Shown one piece after another: positions 1 through 11,183 of a stretch of DNA of 64,000 nucleotides (position 1 is its first letter; every line of letters starts with the position of its first letter). Below the pieces are notes generated by a model. It did not search any database and was not told the origin of the DNA. It saw only the letters and a list, made by a program, of their open reading frames with translations. Source of the DNA: Gammaproteobacteria bacterium (GTDB lineage Bacteria; Pseudomonadota; Gammaproteobacteria; Enterobacterales; Permianibacteraceae); NCBI GenBank assembly GCA_016182845.1, contig JACPFT010000005.1, positions 310,001 through 374,000 on the forward strand. The letters are read 5' to 3'. Position numbers and translations under genes: made by a program.

Positions 1-29
1 AACAAGTGTTTTACTGCCCTGTCGCCACC

Positions 30-680
30 ATGCCAGAACCTCTTGCCACGGAACGCGCATCGACCAAGACGCGTATCCTGGACGCCGCCGAGTGGTTATT
101 CGCTGAACGCGGTTTCGCGGAAACCTCGCTGCGCAATATCACCAGTCGCGCCAACGTCAACCTAGCCTCGGTCAATTATCATTTCGGCTCCAAGAAATCC
201 CTGATTCAGGCGGTGTTCGATCGCTTTCTGCGCGAGTTCTGCGACAAGCTTCACCATGAGTTGACGGCTCTGGAGCAACGCGGCACACCCTGTGCTCTGC
301 CTCAGGTTCTGGAATCCGTATTGCCGGCCTTGTTGCACATCGACACGCTGCGCCCGAATGGTGCGGCGATCTTCATGCGCCTGTTGGGACGCGCCTATTC
401 GGAAACCCAGGGGCATATGCGACGCTTCATGTTCGAGCACTACGGCAATGTCATGGAGCGCTTCAACCGTCAGATCATGATGGCTTGTCCCGGTCTGCCT
501 CCGGTGGAGCTGTTCTGGCGTCTACACTTCATGCTGGGCTCGGTCGTGTTCACCCTGGGCGGAGGCGAGGCGCTACGGGAAATCGCCCAGGCCGACTTCA
601 ATGAACGAGCGGAATTGGAGTCGGTGGCGCGCAAGCTGATCCCCTTCCTGGCCTCGGCCATGCAGGCGCCCGCCGCCTAG
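30..680 (+). CDS. psrA: TetR-family regulator, PsrA-like
   Basis: DNA-binding repressor of the TetR family. The N-terminal helix-turn-helix (about residues 10-55) contains the motif LASVNYHFGSKKSLIQAVF, which closely resembles Pseudomonas PsrA, a fatty-acid-responsive regulator of beta-oxidation; the remainder is the ligand-binding and dimerisation domain. The gene lies 49 bp upstream of fadE on the same strand, which fits control of beta-oxidation. I chose the ATG at 30; the frame also has a GTG at 6, and because the window begins here the upstream signals are missing, so the start is uncertain. The TetR call is firm; the PsrA assignment rests on motif memory and context. Confidence 0.8.
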   Translation: MPEPLATERASTKTRILDAAEWLFAERGFAETSLRNITSRANVNLASVNYHFGSKKSLIQAVFDRFLREFCDKLHHELTALEQRGTPCALPQVLESVLPALLHIDTLRPNGAAIFMRLLGRAYSETQGHMRRFMFEHYGNVMERFNRQIMMACPGLPPVELFWRLHFMLGSVVFTLGGGEALREIAQADFNERAELESVARKLIPFLASAMQAPAA

Positions 681-729
681 GCGCCTCACTTTCACGCGTT
701 AAACGAACTGGATTTTTCAACGAGGACGA

Positions 730-3192
730 ATGATGGTCACTTTCTGGCAGCTGCTACTGCTGATCGCCTTGCTCGGCGTCAGCACATACCGTTCCATGGG
801 CAAGGAATCCGGCCTGGGGCTGGCGGCCGCCGGCTTGTTCCTGGCGACACTCATCGGCCAATTCGCCCTGCTGCCCTGGTTGTTGCTGGGCGCCGTTGCA
901 GCGGTGTTGATGCTGGACGATCTGCGCCGGGAAAAGCTGGTGCGGCCGGTGTTCAAGCTGTTCAAGAAAGTCCTGCCGCCCATGACCAGCACGGAGCGCA
1001 CGGCGCTGGAAGCCGGCGATGTCTGGTGGGATGGCGAATTGTTCCGTGGCCAGCCGGACTGGAAGCAGCTGCATGCCTATCCCAAGCCGGTCTTGAATGA
1101 CGAGGAGCAGGCCTTCCTGGACACGCAAGTGGAGCAGCTCTGCGCCATGCTCGACGATTTCAAGATCGTCAACGAAGAGAAGGATCTGCCGCCGGAAGTC
1201 TGGGCCTATATAAAGAAGGAAGGATTCTTCGGGATGATCATTCCGAAGAGCTTCGGCGGTCTCGGTTTTTCCGCCATCGCTCATTCCACCATCGTGTCCA
1301 AGATCGCCACTCGCTCGCTGACGGCGGCGGTGACCGTCATGGTGCCGAATTCGCTGGGCCCGGCGGAATTGCTCCTGCACTACGGTACCGACGAGCAAAA
1401 AAATCATTACCTACCGCGCCTGGCCACTGGCGAGGAAATCCCCTGTTTCGCACTGACCTCGCCGGAAGCAGGCTCCGATGCCGGAGCCATCCCGGACAAG
1501 GGCATCGTCTGCATGGGCGAGCACGAGGGCAAGGAAACCTTGGGTATCCGCCTGACCTGGAACAAACGCTATATCACCCTGGCGCCGGTGGCGACGGTCG
1601 TGGGCTTGGCTTTCAAGCTCTACGATCCGGAGCATCTGCTCGGCGACGAGGCCGATCTGGGCATTACCTGCGCCCTGATCCCGCGCGATCATCCCGGCAT
1701 GGAAATCGGCAACCGCCATATTCCCATGTACACGGCGTTTATGAACGGCGTGACGCGCGGCAAGGATGTGTTCATTCCCATCGACTGGATCATCGGCGGT
1801 CCGAGCTACGCGGGGCAGGGCTGGCGCATGCTCATGGAATGCCTGTCGGCGGGTCGCGCGATTTCCCTGCCGGCCCTGGCCACGGCCACCGGCAAGCTGT
1901 GCTATCGCATGACCGGCGCCTATGCCCGTCTGCGCAAGCAATTCAAGATGGCCATCGGTCAATTCGAGGGCGTGGAAGAGGCCCTGGCGCGCATCGCCGG
2001 CTTTACCTACCAGCTGGAAGCGGCGCGCGTGATGACCGCCGGCTCGGTGGACCTGCAGATCAAGCCTTCCGTGCCCAGCGCCATCGCCAAGTATCACATG
2101 ACGGAAATGGGCCGTAAGGTCATCAATGACGCCATGGATGTGCACGGCGGTCGCGGCGTCATCGCCGGCGAGCGCAATTACCTGGCCCATGGCTACATGG
2201 GCACGCCGATTTCCATCACCGTGGAAGGCGCCAATATCCTTACCCGCAACCTGATGATCTTCGGACAGGGCGCGGTGCGTTGCCATCCCTTCGTGTTCCC
2301 GGAAATGGAAGCGGCGCAGAATCCGGATTTCGAGGAAGGTCTGCGCCAGTTCGACAAGCTGCTCATGGGCCATGTGGCCTATGGCATCGGCAATTTCTTT
2401 CGCACCCTGATCATGGCGCTCACTGCCGGGCGCATCGCCAAGTCGCCGGTGACCGGTCCGACGGCGCCGTTCTATCAGCAGCTGACGCGCATGAGTGCGG
2501 CCTTGGCTCTGGTGTCCGACATGGCCATGATGGTCCTGGGCGGCGATTTGAAGCGGCGCGAGCGCCTCTCGGCACGTCTGGGCGATGTTCTGTCCCAACT
2601 CTATCTCGCTTCGGCCGTGCTCAAGTATTACCAGGATCAGGGCAGCCAGGCCCAGGATCTGCCCTATGTGCGCTGGTGCGTGAAGCGTTCCCTGTGGGAA
2701 ATGCAGCATGCCTTCGATGAGTTCCTGGGTAATTTCCCCAACAAGATCCTGGGCACGCTCCTGCGCTGGACGGTCTTCCCCTACGGCAAGCGTTATCTGC
2801 TGCCTTCCGACCGCCTGGACCGCAAGCTGGTCGCCGCCATGCTCGACACCAGCGAGATCCGCGAGCGCATCACCCAGGCGAGTTACACCGGCAAGGACGA
2901 TAACGACATCACCGGCCGCATGGAAAATGCCTTCCAGAAGGTCCTGGCGGTCCTGCCCCTGGAGAAGCGTATCGGCAAGGCCGTGCGCGACGGTCAGGTA
3001 GAGAAGCGGGTCGATCCCCTGGAAGTCCTGCGACTGGCGGTGGCCGCCGGCGTGATCAGCGAGGACGAGGCCGAGCTGATCAAGCAGGCCGAGGCGGCGC
3101 GTTCCGATGCGATCCAGGTGGACGATTACAGCCAGGACTATGTGAAGGGCGTGCAAGCGGCCAAGCCGGCCAAGCGTGGCAAGGCGGCTTAA
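730..3192 (+). CDS. fadE: Acyl-CoA dehydrogenase FadE
   Basis: Catalyses the first, FAD-dependent oxidation of acyl-CoA to trans-2-enoyl-CoA in beta-oxidation. The 820-residue length matches the long FadE class rather than the 380-residue acyl-CoA dehydrogenases. Two hydrophobic segments near the N-terminus (about residues 5-20 and 32-58) suggest membrane association. The dehydrogenase core (about 130-510) contains CFALTSPEAGSDAG and DVHGGRGVIAGERNYL, and a C-terminal extension of the DUF1974 type follows. The ATG at 730 follows a GAGGA ribosome-binding sequence. It lies directly downstream of the PsrA-like regulator and is closed by the terminator at 3216. Confidence 0.93.
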   Translation: MMVTFWQLLLLIALLGVSTYRSMGKESGLGLAAAGLFLATLIGQFALLPWLLLGAVAAVLMLDDLRREKLVRPVFKLFKKVLPPMTSTERTALEAGDVWWDGELFRGQPDWKQLHAYPKPVLNDEEQAFLDTQVEQLCAMLDDFKIVNEEKDLPPEVWAYIKKEGFFGMIIPKSFGGLGFSAIAHSTIVSKIATRSLTAAVTVMVPNSLGPAELLLHYGTDEQKNHYLPRLATGEEIPCFALTSPEAGSDAGAIPDKGIVCMGEHEGKETLGIRLTWNKRYITLAPVATVVGLAFKLYDPEHLLGDEADLGITCALIPRDHPGMEIGNRHIPMYTAFMNGVTRGKDVFIPIDWIIGGPSYAGQGWRMLMECLSAGRAISLPALATATGKLCYRMTGAYARLRKQFKMAIGQFEGVEEALARIAGFTYQLEAARVMTAGSVDLQIKPSVPSAIAKYHMTEMGRKVINDAMDVHGGRGVIAGERNYLAHGYMGTPISITVEGANILTRNLMIFGQGAVRCHPFVFPEMEAAQNPDFEEGLRQFDKLLMGHVAYGIGNFFRTLIMALTAGRIAKSPVTGPTAPFYQQLTRMSAALALVSDMAMMVLGGDLKRRERLSARLGDVLSQLYLASAVLKYYQDQGSQAQDLPYVRWCVKRSLWEMQHAFDEFLGNFPNKILGTLLRWTVFPYGKRYLLPSDRLDRKLVAAMLDTSEIRERITQASYTGKDDNDITGRMENAFQKVLAVLPLEKRIGKAVRDGQVEKRVDPLEVLRLAVAAGVISEDEAELIKQAEAARSDAIQVDDYSQDYVKGVQAAKPAKRGKAA

Positions 3193-3215
3193 ACCTATAA
3201 TCGGCGCCATGAAAA

Positions 3216-3238
3216 GCGGACCTTCGGGTCCGTTTTTC
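3216..3238 (+). terminator. Rho-independent terminator after fadE
   Basis: A GCGGACC stem with a TTCG loop pairs with GGTCCGT and is followed by a T-run. It lies 24 bp after the fadE stop codon. Confidence 0.85.
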
Positions 3239-3534
3239 TTTGCTCGAAAGGGTTACCTCGTTAGAGGCGCCTCAGGTCTTTTAAAATTGATGCAGCGCAA
3301 TATTCCTGTCATCGAGCCCGCAGACAATTCCTCCAGCACTCACAAACTCTTCGCCGAGCCGATTCGTCGAAGTCATTACTAGGGTAGCGACCCGGGCTCC
3401 GTGCCTTCCGAAACTTGTTTCAGATGACATATCCGCTGACATCTGGAACCCCCTGGAAATGCGCGGCTGCACTAGCGTAGAGCCTGGAACACGAGCTTCC
3501 CGCCCGCATGTCCTACGTGTCGAAGGAGTGAATC
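3239..3534. other. Intergenic region before a small exported protein gene
   Basis: About 300 bp without a convincing gene. The only recognisable signal is a ribosome-binding site, GAAGGAGTG, at its right end. Short open frames here lack coding features, and I found no clear promoter. Confidence 0.5.
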
Positions 3535-3813
3535 ATGAAAGCCCGTCTGCTGTTCAAGACCCTGCTGGTTTCCACGATGCTGCTTTCTGGGACGGTTTCC
3601 GCCTCGGTGGATGCCGACCCGGGGATCGAGCGCCTGACCGTGACGCCCGATGCCATCCAGCTGCAAATGTTGTTGGCACAGCGCGCCATCCGCCAGGAAT
3701 TGGCCGCCCAGTTCGATTGGCAGGCCATTGCCCTGGAAAGCCTGCGCAATGTTCTGGCTCAACCCATCGTCGCCGAGCTCGGCGCCGACTCGCGCGATTA
3801 CGCGGGCCGCTGA
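3535..3813 (+). CDS. Small exported protein of unknown function
   Basis: A 92-residue protein whose first ~23 residues (MKARLLFKTLLVSTMLLSG, then SASA-like sequence) form a typical Sec signal peptide, so a mature periplasmic polypeptide of about 68 residues is expected. The mature part is mostly predicted helix, with alternating Leu, Ala and Gln and no cysteine. A good GGAG ribosome-binding site precedes the ATG. It converges on mnmC, with the two stops 5 bp apart. I do not recognise a family. Confidence 0.6.
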   Translation: MKARLLFKTLLVSTMLLSGTVSASVDADPGIERLTVTPDAIQLQMLLAQRAIRQELAAQFDWQAIALESLRNVLAQPIVAELGADSRDYAGR

Positions 3814-3817
3814 GTCT

Positions 3818-5788
3818 TCAAGACCGGGAGGCGCGTGCCTTTTGCAGCTCGCGGATCAGGAAGCGGGCTGGGCATAGCGCCTCGGCGAGCGCGGCCGGCA
3901 AAGGGCTGGGCTCGCCGCTGAGCTGAGCGGCGAGAAATTCCGCGCTGAGCGGCGCCGTGGTTAGCCCGCGCGAGCCATGGGCGATATTGAGGTAGAGCCC
4001 GTCCTGATAGCGGGGCGGGGCATAATGCTCCGGCGCGAAGCCGCGCCAAATCTCGGCATAGTCTTCGCGAAACGCGGCGAAGTCCGGTAATGGCCCGACT
4101 ATGGGCAGGTGATCGCGGCAGCTCAAGCGGTAGCCCACCCGGCCCTCCGCGAGGGGCGGCAAGTTCAGTTCCAACTCCGGCAATACCCGCCGGAGCTTTT
4201 CCCGGTTTTCCTCATGCTCGGTTTCGCTGAGCGCGTATCCCTCCACGCCGCGCTCGTAGCTGGCGCCCAGGCAATGCCGGCCCCGATGTAGCGGCGTCAT
4301 ATAACCCTCGTAGCAGAGCACCTGCTCCAGCTTTTGGCTTGAGGCACTCGGTTCGGCGTAACTGACCTGGCCGCGTACCCGTCCCAGCGGCAGTTCCGAA
4401 CTCCAGGCCTGCCCGTAACTGGCGCTGCCAGTGGCGAGGATCAGCACCGGCGCCCTGGCCAGCCCGCCGTCTTGACCATCCAAGAGCACCCAAGTGCCGG
4501 CAGGATCTCGCCGCCAGTGCGCAATGTCGGCGCCGTAATGCAGTCGGATCTGCGGATGTTCCAGCAGGGCGGCGCAGAATACTCCCGGCTCCAGCCATCC
4601 TCCTTCCGGGAAACACAGGCCGCCATGGGGCGCGGGCCAGGGCAGGGCGTCGCCGGGCAGCTCGCGCAGGACCGCGGCCGGGAGGCCCAAGCCGTCCAGG
4701 ATGGCCTGCCACTGGGCGCGGCGCTCCTCGTCATGGGCCAGCATCAACACGCCGCAGCTTTCGCCGGGAAAGTCCTTGCCTTCACCGCGCAGGCGGCCGA
4801 GCTGGCGCAGGGCAAAGCCATAGGCGCTGAGAAACAGACGCGTGGCCGGCGTGTAGCGGCTGTGCAGATGGGGATAGAGGGCGCCGGCCAGATTGCCCGA
4901 GGCTTCGGCGCCGGGCCGGCCGTGGCGCTCGAAGACCTCGACCCGCCAGCCCCGTTCGGCCAGGGCATGGGCCGTGGTGGCGCCGGCGAGGCCGGCGCCG
5001 ATGATGAGAGCATGGCGTTCTCCGGGCGGCGCCGGCCAGCGGAACCAGGGCGCCTCGGCCTTGCGCGGCGCGCCGGAGAAACGGCCCTGGAGCATGTCCC
5101 GCTTCGGGCCGAAACCCTTGACCTTGTCCACGACGAAACCAGCCTCGGCCAGGCCCCGGCGCACGAAGCCGGCGGCCGTGTATGTGGCCAGGGTCGCGCC
5201 TTCCCGGGATAGCCTGGCCATCTGCGCGAACAGACGCGGATTCCACAGCTCCGGATTCCTGTTTGGCGCGAAGCCGTCCAGGAACCAGGCGTCCACCAGG
5301 CCCTGGTCTGGCGCATCCGCCTGCGCGAATTGTTCCGTGGCGTCGCCGAACAGAAGGGTAAGGCGCACTCGCCCTCCAGCCAGCACCAGGCGGTGCCAGC
5401 CGGGCACGGCATGGGGATATTGCGACTGCAGTTCGTCAGCGTAGTCACGCAGCTCCGGCCAGGCGGCCAGGGCACGGCCCAGGTCGGCGCGGGACAGCGG
5501 GTAGGCCTCGGCGGAGAGGTAATGCAAAAAGGCGTCGGCGGGCAGGTCCGCTAGGGCGAAGGCCCGCCAGGCCAGGAGGAAGTTCAGCCCGGTGCCGAAG
5601 CCGGTTTCGGCGATGGTGAAGACGCGGCGCGTGCTGAAATGCGCCGCGAAGCGCTCCGGCAGGCGGTTGTGGCGCAGGAACACGTAGTCGCTCTCGGCGC
5701 AGCCGCCGGCGCGGGAGAAATAGATGTCGTCGAAGCGGGACGAGCGGGGATTACCGTCTTCGTCCCAGGCTAGCTCGGCGTTGTGCAA
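3818..5788 (-). CDS. mnmC: Bifunctional tRNA mnm5s2U biosynthesis protein MnmC
   Basis: Carries out the last two steps of wobble-uridine mnm5s2U formation: FAD-dependent removal of the carboxymethyl group, then SAM-dependent methylation. The N-terminal methyltransferase domain (about residues 1-245) has the family motif AETGFGTGLNFLLAWRAF, and the C-terminal oxidoreductase domain (about 260-640) has the FAD Rossmann motif IIGAGLAGATTAHALAERG. Its 656 residues fit the fused enterobacterial-type enzyme. The only possible start after the in-frame stop is TTG at 5788; the first residues align with remembered E. coli MnmC, so TTG appears genuine. It follows folE on the same strand, with repeat DNA between them. 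Confidence 0.95.
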   Translation of the reverse strand: MHNAELAWDEDGNPRSSRFDDIYFSRAGGCAESDYVFLRHNRLPERFAAHFSTRRVFTIAETGFGTGLNFLLAWRAFALADLPADAFLHYLSAEAYPLSRADLGRALAAWPELRDYADELQSQYPHAVPGWHRLVLAGGRVRLTLLFGDATEQFAQADAPDQGLVDAWFLDGFAPNRNPELWNPRLFAQMARLSREGATLATYTAAGFVRRGLAEAGFVVDKVKGFGPKRDMLQGRFSGAPRKAEAPWFRWPAPPGERHALIIGAGLAGATTAHALAERGWRVEVFERHGRPGAEASGNLAGALYPHLHSRYTPATRLFLSAYGFALRQLGRLRGEGKDFPGESCGVLMLAHDEERRAQWQAILDGLGLPAAVLRELPGDALPWPAPHGGLCFPEGGWLEPGVFCAALLEHPQIRLHYGADIAHWRRDPAGTWVLLDGQDGGLARAPVLILATGSASYGQAWSSELPLGRVRGQVSYAEPSASSQKLEQVLCYEGYMTPLHRGRHCLGASYERGVEGYALSETEHEENREKLRRVLPELELNLPPLAEGRVGYRLSCRDHLPIVGPLPDFAAFREDYAEIWRGFAPEHYAPPRYQDGLYLNIAHGSRGLTTAPLSAEFLAAQLSGEPSPLPAALAEALCPARFLIRELQKARASRS

Positions 5789-5794
5789 GTTCTT

Positions 5795-5872
5795 ACTTGA
5801 TGAGCTTGAGGTACATGTTTACTTGATGAGTTTGAGGTGCTTGTTCATTTGATGAGTTTGAGGAATTCGTTG
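5795..5872. repeat. Three tandem 26-bp repeats at the folE 3' end
   Basis: Three consecutive units begin at 5795, 5821 and 5847 with exactly 26-bp spacing. Each carries the core TTGATGAG(C/T)TTGAGG. Read on the minus strand, the first unit encodes the FolE C-terminus (FLKLIK, stop), and the next two re-create short peptides ending LKLIK-stop downstream. The outer unit abuts the TTG start of mnmC. This looks like replication-slippage duplication of the folE tail. Confidence 0.9.
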
Positions 5873-6396
5873 CGCGTTTCCTGTTTGTTGCGGAAAGCGC
5901 CCAGCATGACCGAGGTGGTCATCACGGAGTTCTGCTTTTCCACGCCGCGCATCATCATGCACATATGCTTGGCCTCGATGATGACACCGACGCCCAGGGC
6001 GCCGGTGACCTGCATGATGGCTTCGGCGATCTGCTTGGTGAGATTTTCCTGGATCTGCAGGCGGCGGCCGAACATGTCGACGATTCGCGCGATCTTCGAC
6101 AGGCCGATGACCTTGCCGGTGGGGATGTAGCCCACGTGGGCTTTGCCGATGAAGGGCAGCATATGGTGTTCGCACATCGAGTACAGCTCGATGTCCTTGA
6201 CGATCACCATCTCCGAGTTGTCGGACTCGAAAATCGCGCCGTTGACCACGTCCTCCAGGCTCTGGTGATAGCCGCGAGTCAGGAACTGCATGGCTTTCGC
6301 GGCGCGTTGGGGCGTGTCGCGCAGGCCGTCGCGGTTCAGGTCCTCGCCGAGGCCAGTGATGATGTCGGCATACAGTTGGTCGATGGGCTTGCTCAT
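5845..6396 (-). CDS. folE: GTP cyclohydrolase I
   Basis: Converts GTP to 7,8-dihydroneopterin triphosphate, the first step of tetrahydrofolate synthesis and also of queuosine synthesis, whose later genes queE and queC occur in this window. Diagnostic sequence: [20 protein letters not shown] with the zinc Cys/His residues, and the C-terminal zinc-site cysteine in [14 protein letters not shown]. The 183 residues fit the family. I chose the ATG at 6396 (MSKPIDQLY); an upstream in-frame start at 6426 would add ten residues not typical of FolE. The 3' end lies in the 26-bp tandem repeat. Confidence 0.95.
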   Translation of the reverse strand: MSKPIDQLYADIITGLGEDLNRDGLRDTPQRAAKAMQFLTRGYHQSLEDVVNGAIFESDNSEMVIVKDIELYSMCEHHMLPFIGKAHVGYIPTGKVIGLSKIARIVDMFGRRLQIQENLTKQIAEAIMQVTGALGVGVIIEAKHMCMMMRGVEKQNSVMTTSVMLGAFRNKQETRNEFLKLIK

Positions 6397-6433
6397 CAAG
6401 GGCGTCCGGTGTGCAAAGTGCGCCATTTTACTA

Positions 6434-6477
6434 GGGTCTGTTTACCTTTACCACGCGAAGCTGCGGTAAACGGACCC
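6434..6477. repeat. Hairpin-forming inverted repeat between two minus-strand genes
   Basis: A 13-bp arm, GGGTCTGTTTACC, pairs with GGTAAACGGACCC with one G-U position and an 18-nt loop. The loop holds a second copy of TTTACC, so two stems are possible. It lies between the end of the unknown gene at 6487 and the start of folE. There is no clear U-tract, so it may be an attenuator, an mRNA-stabilising structure or an operator. Confidence 0.6.
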
Positions 6478-6486
6478 TGATGGGGG

Positions 6487-7020
6487 CTAGGAAAACAGCC
6501 GGCGCCAAAAGGACTGCTTGGCGGCGGGAGCGTTGGCGGCGCGGGCCTGTTGGTAGCCCATGACCAGGTCTCGGGTATGATCGGCGAGGATTTCCCAGAA
6601 ACGCTCGAAATGGCTACGGCGCGGCAGCTCGCGCAGGATGTCGATGCTGGGCTTGAAGTTCTGGCTTTGCAGCTGGCGCGGCGTCCGGCCGGTGGCGATG
6701 ACCAGGCAGAGCTGGAGCAGCTTGTCCTCGGCGGCATAGCGCCGGTCGTTGTCCGTGGCGGTCTTGATTTCCTTGGCCTGGAAATGGGCATCGTAGGGCA
6801 GCAGGCCGCGATCCAACAGGGGTTTCAGGGCCTTGAGGGCGTATTGGCGCTTGGCGATGCTGACGATGGGATGGTCCCGGCCGTTTTCGGCAATGAGTTC
6901 GCGTAAGGCCGACAACCCGTTGATATCCCGGGACAGCCCGGCGATGTCCAGTATTCGGTCGATATGAAAATGGGGTTGGTCGAGATCGATACCGAAAAGG
7001 GAGTCGAGATCCATGGGCAT
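6487..7020 (-). CDS. Hypothetical protein, about 177 residues
   Basis: A soluble-looking protein with no signal peptide or membrane segment. It begins MPMDLDSLFGIDL and is rich in Arg, Leu and Asp; the middle reads TATDNDRRYAAEDKLLQLC and the C-terminus ends in basic and aromatic residues (FWRRLFS). I do not recognise a family. The frame is open as far as 7194, but those extra codons run into ltaE, which is divergent; I prefer the ATG at 7020, with 7014 as an alternative. It is followed on the same strand by the hairpin at 6434 and then folE, so co-transcription with folE is possible. Confidence 0.6.
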   Translation of the reverse strand: MPMDLDSLFGIDLDQPHFHIDRILDIAGLSRDINGLSALRELIAENGRDHPIVSIAKRQYALKALKPLLDRGLLPYDAHFQAKEIKTATDNDRRYAAEDKLLQLCLVIATGRTPRQLQSQNFKPSIDILRELPRRSHFERFWEILADHTRDLVMGYQQARAANAPAAKQSFWRRLFS

Positions 7021-7129
7021 GCCGCCAGCGACTTGTATTTGCACATCATAGTCATGAAGCGCGGGGCTTGTCCTGGGCGCTTGTACTGGATTAGCGTGAT
7101 GGCTTTCCCCCTTCCATCGCGAGTCGTCC

Positions 7130-8131
<1,002 letters not shown>

Positions 8132-8203
8132 TCCCGGCCATGGGCAAAGCCCGGGCGCGGGACTACAATACGCCACCTTTTTCTCTAGCCTGGAATGAAT
8201 GCC

Positions 8204-8692
<489 letters not shown>

Positions 8693-8710
8693 GCACAAAC
8701 TAGGAAGATG

Positions 8711-8847
8711 AACCGCGAAGACCACCAAGGCCGCGAAGCAAGAGTACAAGTAGGCATGCGCCAGTCTCTGCTCCATAAACGCTTACGGGTGTTAGCAGAT
8801 GTTACTCGAACTTCTTAATCTTTGCGGCCTTCGTGGCCTTTGCGGTT
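8711..8847. repeat. Dispersed inverted-repeat element, family A
   Basis: Arms of about 28 bp at 8711-8738 and 8820-8847 are imperfect inverted copies built from iterations of (A)CCGCGAAG/CCAAGG-type words. They enclose about 80 bp of unrelated DNA and fill the gap between the YchJ-family gene and pdxB. A related pair with AACCGCCAAGACGCCAAG arms occurs at 53935-54121, which makes this a dispersed family and not a local hairpin. Confidence 0.7.
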
Positions 8848-8862
8848 GATTTCAAAGCCCTT

Positions 8863-9943
8863 ATGCTGATCCTCGCCGATGAAAACATGCCCTTGGCCGC
8901 CGAGTTGTTCGGGCGGCATGGGGAAGTGCGGCTGAAAGCCGGGCGGAGCATGACTCCTGCCGACGTGGCTCACGCCGACGCCTTGCTGGTGCGCTCGGTC
9001 ACAAGAGTCGATGCGGCTCTACTGGCCGGTTCGCCCCTGCGCTTCGTGGGCTCCGCCACCATCGGCATGGATCACCTGGATCTGCCCTGGCTGGAAGGGC
9101 AGGGCATCGCTTACGCCAATGCCCCTGGCTGCAATGCCGAGGCGGTGGCCGAGTATGTGCTGGCCTCCCTGTTGGTCCTGGCCGAGCGGGATGGCTGGCG
9201 GCTGGAGGACAAGTCCCTGGCCATCGTCGGCGTCGGTCACGTGGGCCGCGCCTTGCGACGCAAGCTCGCCGCCCTGGGGCTGCGCCTGGTCCTGGTGGAT
9301 CCCTTCCGCGCCGAGCACGAGACTGGCTTCTCGCCCCTGGACGAGGCCTTGGCCTGCGATATCGTCAGCCTGCATGTGCCGCTCACCAAGACCGGCCCGC
9401 ATCCGACCTGGCATCTGTTCGATGCGGCCCGCATCGCCGCCCTCAAGCCCGGCGCCATTCTCATCAACGCCGCGCGCGGCGCGGTGGTGGACAACCAGGC
9501 CCTCAAGGCCGCGCTCAAGGCCAAGCAGCGGCTGTCCGTGGTGCTGGATGTGTTCGAGAACGAGCCGCGCATCGACGCGGAGCTGGTGCCCCTGTTGGAT
9601 CTGGCCACGCCCCATATCGCCGGCTACAGCCTGGACGGCAAGCTACGCGGTAGCCTGATGGTTTACGCGGCATTCTGCCGGCATTTCGGTATTCCGGCAG
9701 TCACTCCGGAGCTGGCCGAGCTGGACATGCCGGCATTGCCGGCGGTGCACTCCGCCAGCCTGGCCCAGGCCGTCTGGGCCTGTTACGACCCACGCCGCGA
9801 CGATGCGGACCTAAGAGCTTCCCTAGCCGAGCCCGAGCCGGCCCTGGCCTTCGACCGCTTGCGCAAGAACTATCCGCCGCGTCGGGAATTCCCGGCCTTG
9901 GAAGTGCAGGGCGTCGCCGCCGGCTGGGTGGATACCCTGGGAT

Positions 9944-9957
<14 letters not shown>
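8863..9957 (+). CDS. pdxB: Erythronate-4-phosphate dehydrogenase
   Basis: NAD-dependent D-2-hydroxyacid dehydrogenase family enzyme of the DXP-dependent pyridoxal-phosphate pathway, oxidising 4-phosphoerythronate. It begins MLILADENMPLAAELFG, typical of PdxB. The NAD-binding fold has VGVGHVGRALRRKL, with catalytic-region motifs INAARGAVVDN (Arg), FENEPRID (Glu) and TPHIAGYSLDGK (His). The GYSLDGK sequence and the C-terminal dimerisation extension separate PdxB from other family members. I chose the ATG at 8863; an upstream in-frame start lies inside the repeat element. Its 3' end overlaps the convergent diguanylate cyclase gene by 14 bp. Confidence 0.93.
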
Positions 9958-11053
<1,096 letters not shown>

Positions 11054-11183
11054 GGCTTCTCCATCTCGCGCTACACGCGGCATTCTCACCGCCCCCTCCG
11101 GCAAAAAGCAACGCACGGACTTGGCATAGTGTAGGCGTGCGGCGCACACTATGGGGCTTTAATAGCTCCCGCATAGGATTCCC

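Noticed and set aside
681-729. PsrA operator in the psrA-fadE gap
   Set aside because: GTTAAACGAAC is partly symmetric but does not have the GAAAC-N-GTTTC orientation I remember for PsrA, so no site was called.
3459-3926. 155-codon frame overlapping the small exported protein and mnmC
   Set aside because: Conflicts with two better frames: one with signal peptide and ribosome-binding site, the other with MnmC motifs.
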